DNA from: Kingdonia uniflora
Taxonomy: Eukaryota > Streptophyta > Magnoliopsida > Ranunculales > Circaeasteraceae
Assembly (NCBI GenBank): GCA_014058105.1
Contig: JACGCM010001655.1
Coordinates: 3,348,001-3,412,000, forward strand
Direction of reading: 5' to 3'
Length of the DNA: 64,000 bases
Shown here one piece after another: positions 1 through 8,960 of the stretch. The notes below the pieces were generated by a model, which was given only the letters and a program-made list of their open reading frames with translations, did no database searches and had not been told where the DNA came from. Within the stretch, counting starts at the first letter, position 1; each line of letters begins with the position of its first letter. The translations under genes and the position numbers were made by a program.

Positions 1-1504
1 AGAAATCTGGTGAGCCAAAGATTTTTAAGCTACCTGCGACTGGTAACTACTAGTGTTGGCATTCAATCCTGGTGACTGGGGCTTTTGATTTTGACAATGG
101 GTCCAATCGTCGTTTGCATCATAATGTTTTTCACACGAAGTGTATGCCACTCGTATTGTAATTACTATTTAACGCTTATATCGTTTATTACTCGTACTAT
201 CTAAAATTGTTACTCGTTAACGTACAGGTGTGACGCTCGCTAGGGTTACCTATAAGACATCTCGTTTGCATGTGCTGGGGCAGAAAAATAAAGATTGCTA
301 GGTAGTGATGAAAATTTTGAATGGTACCTTTGATTCAGACAAGTACTGGGCGGCGAAGAAGTATACCGAGCCCTGCTTACGTGCAACAAGCAATACTTAC
401 TCTGTGAGGAGTGTGCATAGCTACAAATCCTCCGAGAGCGTTGGGATGAAGCTACAGTTTCTTTCAGGGAGGGGGAGGGATGCGTCTGGCTCTACGCCGG
501 CAGCACCCTTCGTAGCAGGATAGAGCCCCGAACTGAGGGGTGTTAGTGGTCACACAGAGATGGATGCTCCCCTTCTGAGCGGCAGAGGACAGTGGTAGCC
601 AGTCTGATGGACGGGGATCTAGGGGAACTACGAGGCAAGGAAAAGGAACCACTTTTACGCTCATTTATAGAAGAGGGGACCCTCTCAGTGGGTAGTGACA
701 AGCTTTTTGGTGGTGGCTTGCTAGAAGGGGAACTGTAAAGTACCCCGTATAAAGACAAGGAAAAAGAAGCGTCTAGCAAAGGCGCTGAACAATCCTCGAG
801 ATCGTCGTACAGCGGTCGTGGCAGCTGTCCGGGTAAGAAAGTGCTTAATCATTTATTCGTACATTGTCGTTTGAAATGTTATAAATAGTTTATATATGTC
901 ATGCAGTGTACACTCACGCTTGAGACCGCATTACTCTGTGGCGAGAACCCTATTAGCCGTAATGCCAAGTAAGAACAACGGCTCGGGGAAATGCAAACAA
1001 TGCAGAAGGAGCTCGTAAAGGAGGTTGTGAAGCACGAGCTAGTGGAGTACGTAACGAACGTGACTACAGGGCTCAAAGAACGACTAAAAATTGTGAATGA
1101 GGGGAAGCTGCTGGTCGAGGGTAATTTAGAGATGACCCATGGGAGTCTAAAGGTGCTGGGGCTGGAGAAGGAAGCACGCGAGCAGGCGCTCCGGTACCAG
1201 CTTACTGAGGAGAAGCAGGTGACGGATGGGCTGCAGGGTCGTATTGCCGAGCTAGTAGAAGGCAATGCACGGTTAGAAGATGAGTTTTGCCTGTCCACCA
1301 TGTGGTTGGTGGCAACGGTGGCTCTGCCGTTGCTAGCGTTACGTCAAACTCAAGATGTTCCCGAGCTGCGCCATCTGGGCTATTCTGGACGATAAATCCC
1401 TCTGCCTCTTGGGGACGGGATGAGCATTACCCCCGAAGAGGAAGTTCAGCTGGAGGAGGAAAAGAAAGCGGCCACGGAAGCTACTGCCCAACATAAAGTA
1501 TAAA
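1..1504 (+). pseudogene. Broken, apparently spliced gene encoding a coiled-coil protein; outer locus of the nest
   Basis: I do not recognise this gene by name. Three coding-like stretches can be seen. One (547-738) reads as a polar segment ending in a stop. One (about 743-832) is very basic (RIKTRKKKRLAKALNNPRDR) and stops at a GTAAGA donor at 833, with a CATGCAG acceptor ending at 906, giving a 74-nt intron. The third (991-1395) is a charged heptad-like coiled coil of about 105 residues, and a short in-frame tail at 1421-1504 (MSITPEEEVQLEEEKKAA) ends in TAA. Basic segment, short intron and C-terminal coiled coil recall gene C of the Tat elements here, but no residue-level similarity is clear. 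E1 inserted just downstream, and the locus resumes at 27681. It could be gene C of a more distant Tat element lying on the minus strand, or a host gene fragment. The first 300 bases show only AT-rich sequence with a possible acceptor at 232. Confidence 0.4.
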
Positions 1505-1575
1505 TGGTAAAGTCATGTTGTAAACCCCGTAGTGGTGAGGATGTGGAAGACTTAATAATTATTCTATAAACTTAT
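1505..1575. other. Flank of E1 with left copy of target duplication
   Basis: AT-rich sequence with no gene. The last five bases, CTTAT at 1571-1575, are the left target-site duplication of E1 and match CTTAT at 27681-27685 exactly. Confidence 0.75.
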
Positions 1576-2287
1576 TATAGTAGCCTACTCGCAGCCTTCT
1601 AGCTCCAGTCGAACATTTTAAGGCTACATCAAAGCCTACACGAATACTTCGAAGCCCATTCAATTTGAAAACAAGCCTTCCTAGACTACACGAAGACGAA
1701 GCTTCGACTATGAGCAAATCTCAAAGACGAAGACAAATTCGTCAGCACATGAACCCCACATCAGCATCAGAAATACTTCAACCATAGTTGTACATGGTCG
1801 AAGGCAGACATGTCAGACTAGCCAGCTCACAAGATAAGATCGGTAACACTGTTGGTCCTGACGACTACAGTGACAGAATGAACAATGGCTACAGTGTCAG
1901 AGCACAGTGCTAGACTCGACATTTACGGCGTCAACACCAACTCAGGGATACCTGCTTGATACCCAGAGGACATACCTATAATTTGACTCTCCTTAGTGAC
2001 TCAGCCCTTCAGGTGAGGTTACGAAATCTCCCCCCATAACCCTTGCAGTTTACCTTCAATTACTCCGTAAATTACCCAGTACTCGAACCTTCGACTACTC
2101 GACAGTAATATCAAATGTCTTAAAAATTATCATCAGAGGTCGTGGAGTGTCTCATTTAAGGCCTATACCCAAGTATATTTTCAGTATGTTACTTGTATAA
2201 TTGATTATATGCTTAAACCCAGTGATTAAAGATAAATCCCGTGGTGTAAGAGCCAACTTCCCCTCGTTACGAAGTTAGGCCCCTACA
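1576..2287 (+). repeat. E1 5' LTR
   Basis: This LTR runs from TATAGTAGCC (a mutated TGTAGTAGCC) to GCCCCTACA, so the ends form the family's TGTAG/CTACA inverted repeat. It is followed two bases later by the primer-binding site. U3 has a 10-bp inverted repeat at 1776-1803. Compared with E1's 3' LTR, about 35 bases carrying the TATA box are missing near 2010, so this LTR probably has no core promoter. The segment with AAATCCTCATCAGAGGTCGTGG-like sequence (about 2120-2150) is shared by all copies. Confidence 0.9.
1776..1803. repeat. U3 hairpin in E1 5' LTR
   Basis: Left arm CTTCAACCAT and right arm ATGGTCGAAG surround an 8-base loop AGTTGTAC, with one mismatched pair. The same structure is perfect in the E1 3' LTR at 13990-14017. 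Its role is unknown; an enhancer or factor-binding palindrome is possible. Confidence 0.7.
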
Positions 2288-2306
2288 TTTGGCACCGTTT
2301 GTGCTT
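2288..2306 (+). other. E1 primer-binding site
   Basis: TTTGGCACCGTTTGTGC lies immediately after the LTR. TGGCGCCGTT, seen intact in E3, is complementary to the last ten bases of plant tRNA-Asp, but the match stops there, so the priming tRNA is not assigned. E1 has an A in place of the central G. Confidence 0.8.
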
Positions 2307-2353
2307 TCCCACCCTACCAGTCTTCCTTTTCCAATTCCTACAAATTACTGCTA

Positions 2354-3374
2354 ATGGCCCCCACCCTCTGCTCTACTTCATCCCATGCCGGCAGCTCCAC
2401 CGATGGACTGGCTGCCCAAATAGTCCTTCAAACTCAGCAGTTTGTATAGGCTGAGGAGCGTCACAGACAATACCGCGCCATCGATTGGGGCCCCTACAAC
2501 ATCTGGAAGTATTCCCGATTCATCTTGGTGCCGAGGATGCTCCCCTTACTGTTCTACCTACTAGCTCCATCCATCTTGGCATCCATCCCATGGAGGACTC
2601 CTCTGACTCTACCCTTTGCTCCTCCAGACACCCCAAATGCCACCTTGCCCGGGAACGTCTCGGGCAGCACAACGCCGAACACACGCCAAACACTCGACCT
2701 CATCACCCTCGAACCCGTCGACCCCCCCTTATCCTGCCTATCGTCCACAGCAGGACCTCCACTACAAAATCCACCCTACCATCCACATCAGTACAAGCCC
2801 AACACCAAATTCATGGAGTCCGTTAAACAACCCCCTCTGCCCCAAACTCCTCGCTATCGAGGTGCCTGGAAATTTTATAGCCCCCAAAATCAGTAAATAT
2901 CACAACACCGATCCTCAATCCTACATTCTTGAATTCTAAAATGCTTTAAGTCTTTAGTCCACGGTTGGCCACCTGATATGTTGACTTTTCCCCACCAACC
3001 TCACAGATAGCCCTCTTCATTGGTATCATAACCTTCCCAATACCTCAATTCAAAGCTTCGTGCAATTATCTAGCCTCTTCATCGCCCAATTCGCCTTTAA
3101 CAAGGACGGTGAAGTTCGAGTCAATACCCTATTGAATTTTAGAAAATCCCCTAGTAAAAACCTTGAGGCCTTTACCAAGAGGTTCCTCGACGAGTCGTGC
3201 AAAGTCCAAAACCTCAACTGCGCAAATGCTGTACTCGCGTATTCGATTGTTTTGTCGGATAGCAGCCATGTCAAAGAGTACCTGGTCCTCCACAAACCAC
3301 GAACACTCGAGGAGATGCTCTCAAAAGTTAATGGGTATATCGACCTTGAGCACCTCTGCCAATCAAACAAATAG
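2354..3374 (+). pseudogene. gag: E1 gag, broken
   Basis: Gag would form the particle that packages the element's RNA. The start MAPTLCSTSSHAGSSTDG matches the Gag start of E3, E5 and E6, which fixes the ATG. The next part has a stop (QFV*AEE, CAG to TAG) and has lost the coiled-coil segment that E5 keeps (about 70 codons, junction near 2485). A proline-rich middle follows at 2525-2896. The retrotransposon-gag core is open at 3060-3374, with FIAQFAFNKDGEVRV, EAFTKRFLDESCKVQNL and LEEMLSKVNGYIDL. Several frameshifts separate the pieces. It continues directly into the connector and protease. Confidence 0.85.
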
Positions 3375-4340
3375 GGGCAGCCTTCGACCACAAATCCAAT
3401 TAAGCCTCGGAAAGGCCTACCTTCTACCCCTATACCCCTAATCGCTCCTGTCTCATAGGAGACTGAGAGCCGCAAACATCCCCACACTGACAACACTGTT
3501 GAAATTCGCAAAAGACGACCAAAGCCGGTCCTTCCCAAACATACTGCCCCTATCAGTACCCTTCAACCATAGATCCAGGCAGACCCTATATTGCGTATCC
3601 CTTTCCCCATAGAGCTCAAACCAGACGAACCTTACTGCGCCAACCACAAGTATAATTGCCATCATGCCAACAAAGGCATTGCCTTACAGCGTTCTCTAGA
3701 GATAATTCTCCAGGCGGGTCATCTACATCAGTACGTTGCCGAACTCCCTAGCTACCTCGATGGGTCGCACCTCAAACCTCGACCTGCCCTTATTGCCATC
3801 CCTACCGAAGTACACATCTACTAAGTTTATTTCATCGAAGTGAATAATATCGACAGTGGTCGTTCCAAGAGCAAATACAAGCGTGTCGATGAATGATACA
3901 AACTCACTTACCAGGAGAAGCTACCAGCCCTCTTGCCAGGGTCAAGCCAATGCCCACGACCTGAGGGTATCTCCCTTATCAACTGTGATACATCGCATGT
4001 TAATTTTCCCCATTTTGACCCTTTAGTCATAATGATTATAGTCAAACACCTCGTCCTCCATACCATGCTTATCGATACAGTAATTTACCTCCAAACCATC
4101 CAAGCCATGAACAAAACAGACCTCATAATTGCCGCTAATGTCGAACTAAAAAGTTTTAATGGGGCTACCAAAGTTGTCGTTGGTCGAGTCAGCCTTCCTT
4201 TTACTACTGGCCCAGTTACACTGCAAACCTGTTTTCTTGTCATCGATTAGAAATCTGAGTACCATGGAATCCTTAGGTGCGACTGGCTCCATGCCATACG
4301 CGCAATACCTTCAACTTATCATTAGACCCTTCATTTCAAT
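3375..4340 (+). pseudogene. pol (PR): E1 Cys/His connector and aspartic protease, broken
   Basis: The connector has YCANHKYNCHHANKG, the Tat equivalent of the gag-pol Cys/His motif, then ILQAGHLHQYVAELPSYLDG. The protease follows: IVKHLVLHTMLIDT, then VVVGRVSLPF and CDWLHAMRAIP, matching the flap and hydrophobic-hydrophobic-Gly-Arg/Asp regions of retropepsins. Its catalytic LIDTGSAADVLF is cut to LIDT followed by VIYLQ, a loss of about 15 bases that removes the Gly-Ser. In-frame stops occur near 3823, 3895 and 4248. The enzyme would have cut the Gag-Pol polyprotein. Confidence 0.85.
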
Positions 4341-5500
4341 AACCCCTATGGAATGTGGAACTTAAAAGGTTCTCAACGTCTCGCCCGCTCGTGTGATCAT
4401 CCAGAGATCGATCAGACTCGGAAACTCGTCAAACTACCAAAGCAATCACTGTCTCCCACTATCCCTACACCTTCGACAACTGTCATCTCACCCATCGATC
4501 CCACTATCTACATTAAACTCAACGGTCCTTGCCGAGGTACATTCATCAGAACATTTCTAGATGAGGCCGAACACTGTGAACTCACAGACTTCTTTCAAAC
4601 CAACAAAGACATCTTCGCATGGACGTTTCAGGAGATACCCAGTGTCGATCCCAGTTTAGCATGCCTCAACCTCATCCCTCACTCCACAGTAGTAAAATAG
4701 AAGAAGCATACCTTGGAACCAAGATTTTGAGAGGCCGTAAACCTTGAGGTCGACAAACTTATAGCCTCGGGTTTCATCCGAGAAGTTAAGTAAGCTGATT
4801 GGATATCCAATATTACTGCAGTTCCTAAAAAGAACGGAAAGATCAGAATCTCCGTCGACTTCACAGACCTCAACAAATACACACCGAAGGACAGCTTTCT
4901 CCTCCCGAACATTTCAGTACTCCACGATGCCACTGCTGGACATGAGCGCATATCGATGATGGACACGGCTTCGGGTTACAATCAGGTACCCCTCCTCCCC
5001 GAGGATCAACTTAAAAATTATTTTATCACTAAGCAAGGCCTTTACTGCTTTAACGTCAAACCCTTCGGCCTCTAAAATCTGAGTGCCACTTACCAACGCT
5101 TGGTTACAACTATGTTCAAACTCTTGTTTAGCATGTCGGTCGAAGTTTACATCAAAGACATGTTAAGCAAGAGCTTCCAAAAATAGGCCCACATCCAGGA
5201 CCTAACCGAAGTCTTTGCGATACTTCAAACATACAACATAAATCTTAACCCAGACAAATGCAAGTTTGGTGTTTCGTTTGGCAAATTTCTAAGCCACCTA
5301 ATCAGCAAATGAGGTATCGAGATCGACCCAGCCCATATCCGAGCCCTTATCAACATGCCTTCGCCCCTAACTAAAAAAGATGTTCAAAAGGTGGTTGGTA
5401 AGATAGTAGCCCATAACCGTTTCATTTCCAAATCCTCAGACTACTGTGATTGGCTCTTTTGTCTCTTACGTGTCAAATGCATCCACAAGGCTATAAAGAT
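4341..5500 (+). pseudogene. pol (RT): E1 reverse transcriptase, broken
   Basis: The linker carries KDIFAWTFQEIPSVDP, the usual Tat sequence before RT, and ends at a TAG near 4698. RT then reads VDKLIASGFIREVK, ISVDFTDLNKYTPKDSF, GHERISMMDTASGYNQV, LYCFNVKPFGL and MSVEVYIKDMLSKS. The active-site YIDD is YIKD, so one metal-binding Asp is lost. The thumb reads INLNPDKCKFGVSFGKFLSHL, and IEIDPAHIRALINMP follows. At least six stops are present, most of them TAG or TAA at positions where relatives have Gln or Trp. Confidence 0.9.
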
Positions 5501-6410
5501 AAACAACCCCGAGATCAATTGGACACCCGACTGTGAACATGCCTTCCTCGAACATAAAACATACATTAATCGACCACCCATCATCAGCACCCGTGTCGAA
5601 GGTGAAACATTTTCTTTATACCCCGCAGTAACTGAAACTTCTATCAGCTCAGTCCTTATTCGACTCAAATCCAACATAGAAAAATCTGAATATTTTATCA
5701 ACAAAACTCTGACACCTGCAGAAACATGAAACCCAAAACTTAAGCGCTTGCTTCTCACCCTCGTCTACACTTCCTGAAAACTCAAACCATATTTTCAAGC
5801 TCACCCTATCCATGTTAATACAAGTTCTCCCCTTCGAGAAGTTCTTACTTAAAAAGAAAAATCCATACGAGTACAATAGTGATCCGTTTATTTGGGGGAG
5901 CACGATATCACATTTGAGAAGTAAGTTGATTTCCTCGCTGACTTCCCGGTCGAAGATGTCGACTGAGAGGAACACGAAGATGAACTTCTAGAAGACCATC
6001 CCGAACCCACAGACCCATGAAACCCCAATACAGGTTGGTGTCTCTTCACATACGGATCCGCTGGACCTAACTGTTCGGGGATCAGTATCGTCCTGGTCAC
6101 ACAAACCAATGATCGGATTGATAAGTCAGTTAAGTTAAACTTTTAATGCTCCAACAACGAGGCTGAGTATGAAGCCTTAATCCATGATCTCAACCTCGCA
6201 CTCGATCTCGGTGTCTCTAAACTTGCAGTTTTCACAGATTCCCTTCTCGTCCAGAGATAATACTCAGGTAAAAATCAAGCCAACAGTCGCATGGCCGAAT
6301 ATGCGGCTCTCGTTCGCCAGCGCATGGACCACTTCCCTGAAAAATCTTCTATCACTCACTATCCCAGAGGCAAAAACAGACGCGCGGATGCCCTTGCTTA
6401 GATAACAGCT
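5501..6410 (+). pseudogene. pol (RH): E1 tandem RNase H domains, broken
   Basis: The first domain is the Ty3-type RNase H, with INWTPDCEHAFLEHKTYI, ETFSLYPAVTETSISSVLI and KLKPYFQAHPIHV. The second, archaeal-like domain starts near 6020 with LFTYGSAGP, where relatives have FIDGSPGP, so its first Asp is lost. It continues with CSNNEAEYEALIHDL, KLAVFTDSLLVQ and RRADALA. Dual RNase H is a known hallmark of Tat elements. Stops at 5727, 5939 and others break the frame. Confidence 0.85.
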
Positions 6411-7726
6411 ATGTTAGGCCAGTCCAAATCCCAAACTCTTCATATCGAAGTACTCAAACACCCAAGTATCGACCAAATAGAAGTTAATTCCATTAATACT
6501 GGGGGTGAGAGTTTCGATCCAGATGATGGGCGAACACCATTCCTCGATTACTTCAACAATGCTATCCTCCCTGACGATCCCAAAGCTAAAAGGTCATTAT
6601 TAGAAAACTGCCGCAGATATATCATCCTTAAATGCGAGTTACACCGTAAATCCCCAAATGGCATCCTCCTTTGATGTATTTCACAAAATGAAGCCTCTTC
6701 AATTATTGCCAAACTCCACGAAGGTACCTGCGGTGCTCATACCGCTGGTCGATCAATGGCTCTTCGAGCCGCCTCCCAAGGTTTATTCTAGCCCAATATG
6801 AAAAAGAAAGCCAAAGAGTATGCCAAACACTGTAAAAAAATGCCAGCACCATGCCCAAGACATCCATAGACCCTCATAAGACCTCAAATTTAGCCAAGTA
6901 TCTTGGCCATTCAAACGATGGGCCATCGATTTGGTGGGTCCTTTTCCCAATGCTTTGGGTAGCCGAGAAAACATCTTTGTTGTAGCAGATTATTTTACCA
7001 AATGGGTCGAAGCCGTACCTTTGTTTCGAACCAGAGATGAAGAAGTCATCAAATTCCTATGGGAGAACATTATTACATACTTCGGCTGCCCTCATATGAT
7101 TCAATGTGATAATGGTCCACAGTTTGTTGGGAACAATGTAAGAAATTTCCTCAAGAAGTATAACATCATCCTCTCACCCTCAACACTTTACTACCCCCAA
7201 GGGAATGGCAGGTCTAAGTAATCAATAAAACCATAGTTGACAGTCTTAAAAACTGTGCAATACAAGGAAAGGACGATGGGTTCAGGAATTACAGCATGTC
7301 CTCTGGGGTTACCGAACAATACCAAGAAAAGGGACCGGCTGTACCCCTTTTCTCTTAGGCTATTGTACCGAAGCAATGCTCCCTACTCAATTCAAAACAC
7401 CCACACGGGATCCCAACCTCCCAGACGAAGATAATGAGTTTGAACTTGGGTGTAATATGCTATGGATCGACGAAACCAGAGACGGAGCCATCGCCAACCT
7501 CGGCCGTTACCATCTATCCCTCCAGAAGTCATATAACAAGCAAGTTCGACCAAGAAGTTTCAACATTGAAGATCTCGTACTTCGATGTGTCACCCAATCC
7601 TCAAAGCCTCGAAATGCCGGCAAACTAGCCAAATCTTGGGAAGGACCTTATGTTATTTACGATAAAACCGACAAGGGTTCATATTACCTGATGACATATG
7701 ACAAAGAATCTCTACCAAATCCATAG
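6411..7726 (+). pseudogene. pol (INT): E1 integrase, broken
   Basis: The open stretch 6411-6674 (MLGQSKSQTLHIEVLKHPSI) is the spacer between RNase H and integrase. The zinc region follows (GTCGAHTAGRSMALRAASQG, then AKHCKK with a frameshift). The catalytic core is open at 6931-7221: RWAIDLVGPFP, ADYFTKWVEAVPL, IQCDNGPQFVG and SPSTLYYPQGNG. A one-base loss after GNG removes the final catalytic Glu. The C-terminal part at 7376-7726 reads SYNKQVRPRSFNIEDLVLR, then WEGPYVIYDKTDKGSYYLM. No chromodomain follows, as expected for Tat. Confidence 0.9.
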
Positions 7727-7840
7727 AATACAATGCAGTTAGTATCATACAAAAGGCCATTGCCCTCACCTTGTTCCACAGATGTAAATACAATATAATC
7801 AATGAACATATTTTCCTCTAAGCTTCGTTTCCTATTTTGC
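7727..7840 (+). other. E1 sequence between integrase stop and array
   Basis: About 110 bases with no gene. It ends the gag-pol reading region (LVSYKRPLPSPC-like residues in a shifted frame). E6 has this same stretch (from about 53377) fused directly to the start of gag. Confidence 0.6.
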
Positions 7841-8690
7841 AGTGAATTTCTTGGTCAAACATAAGTGCCATTTGAGCCCTTCACCTCGATAGACACTTGG
7901 GGGTGACCTTAAAATTTTTCAAGTCTCCAATTTTGAGCAAACTCGAAGGGCAGGAATGGTCGACAGACCGGACCCTCGAGTATATATTGGAGGTGACCAC
8001 AATCAACTTCGATCAGGCTCAGGCCTTCAAAGTTCAGTGAATTTTTTGGTCTAACCTAAGCGTCATGTCAACCCTTCGGCCCGACAGGCACTTGGGGATG
8101 ACCTTGAAAATTTTCAAGTCTCCAATTTTGAACGAACTCGAGGGGCACGAATGGTGAACAGACCGAACCCTCGAGAATGTATTGGGGGCGACCACGTTTT
8201 ACTTTAATCAGGCTAAGGTCTTCGAAGTCCAGTGATTTTTTTAGTCTAACCTAAGTGTGATGTCAGCCCTTCGACCCGACTAACACTTGGAGGTGACCTT
8301 GAAATTTTTTAAGTCTCCAATTTTAAGCAAACTCGAGGGGTACGAATGGTCGAAAGACCGGACCATCGAGAATGCATTGGGGGTGACCACATTCTACAAC
8401 GATCTGGCTCAGGCCTTCGAAGTATAGAAAATTTCTTGGTTTTCCTTAAGTATCATGTCAACCCTTCGACCCGACTGATACTTGGGGGCGACCTTGAAAA
8501 TTTTTAAGTCTTTAAAATTTGAGCAAACTCGAGGGGCATGAATGGTCGAGAGGTCGGACCCTCGAGAATGTATTGGGGGTGACCACGTTAGACTTCGATC
8601 AGATTCAGGCCTTCGAAATCCAATAAATATCTTTGTCCCACTCAAGTGTCACGACCCTCTCTCGACTAACACTCGGGAAGCCATCTCGAA
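7841..8690. repeat. E1 tandem array of 195-bp hairpin units, four copies and a partial
   Basis: Units start at about 7841, 8036, 8231, 8425 and 8621, giving periods of 195, 195, 194 and 196. Each has three inverted repeats. The first is GTATCA...TGATAC around a Cys/Thr-like pyrimidine stretch. The second is close to the palindrome CTTGAAAATTTTCAAG. The third is CTCGAGGG...CCCTCGAG enclosing GGTC-GAAA-GACC, a stem with a GNRA-type loop; it is intact in the third unit and GAGA-looped in the fourth. The array lies between the sense gag-pol and the opposite-strand gene C, so it would form both 3' ends. Confidence 0.88.
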
Positions 8691-8960
8691 GCCCTTAAAG
8701 GTTCGATAATTCTACAAGCATGCAAACTCACAGCATATACAAGTATGCAAGAACATCAACAACTCTACAACACACAAGAAATTTTAGTACAGCATAAATA
8801 AGAGAATCAAGTTCCATTCAAATCAAATAACCAATTCAAGTCAAGTTTAGCATCCATCAACAAGTCAAATCAATCACAAGTTTACAGCTCAACATTTTTT
8901 AAATATTGCAACACAACAGAAGGATCAAAAAAAGCAATCTAGCATGCCCAGTACAATACC
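8691..8960 (-). other. E1 gene C 3' untranslated region
   Basis: T- and G-rich on the minus strand, with no ORF. It matches the region downstream of the gene C stop in E4 and E5. Confidence 0.55.

Noticed and set aside
464..779. Minus-strand ORFs of 66 and 78 codons near the left edge
   Set aside because: They lie opposite the + strand coding fragment, have low-complexity Ser/Pro/Leu composition and no counterpart elsewhere.
879..1301. Minus-strand 140-codon Ser-rich ORF
   Set aside because: It is the reverse reading of the coiled-coil segment at 991-1395; Ser/Phe richness is what the complement of Lys/Glu codons gives.
2288..2306. Assigning the primer as tRNA-Asp
   Set aside because: Only ten bases of the site agree with the tRNA-Asp 3' end; the rest does not, so the tRNA is left open.
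7640..7840. Chromodomain after integrase
   Set aside because: After the WEGPYVIYDKTDKGSYYL region no chromodomain-like residues follow in any copy.
7841..8690. 195-bp array considered as centromere-type satellite
   Set aside because: Only three to five units per element at a fixed internal position, so it belongs to the element, though it could have seeded a satellite elsewhere.
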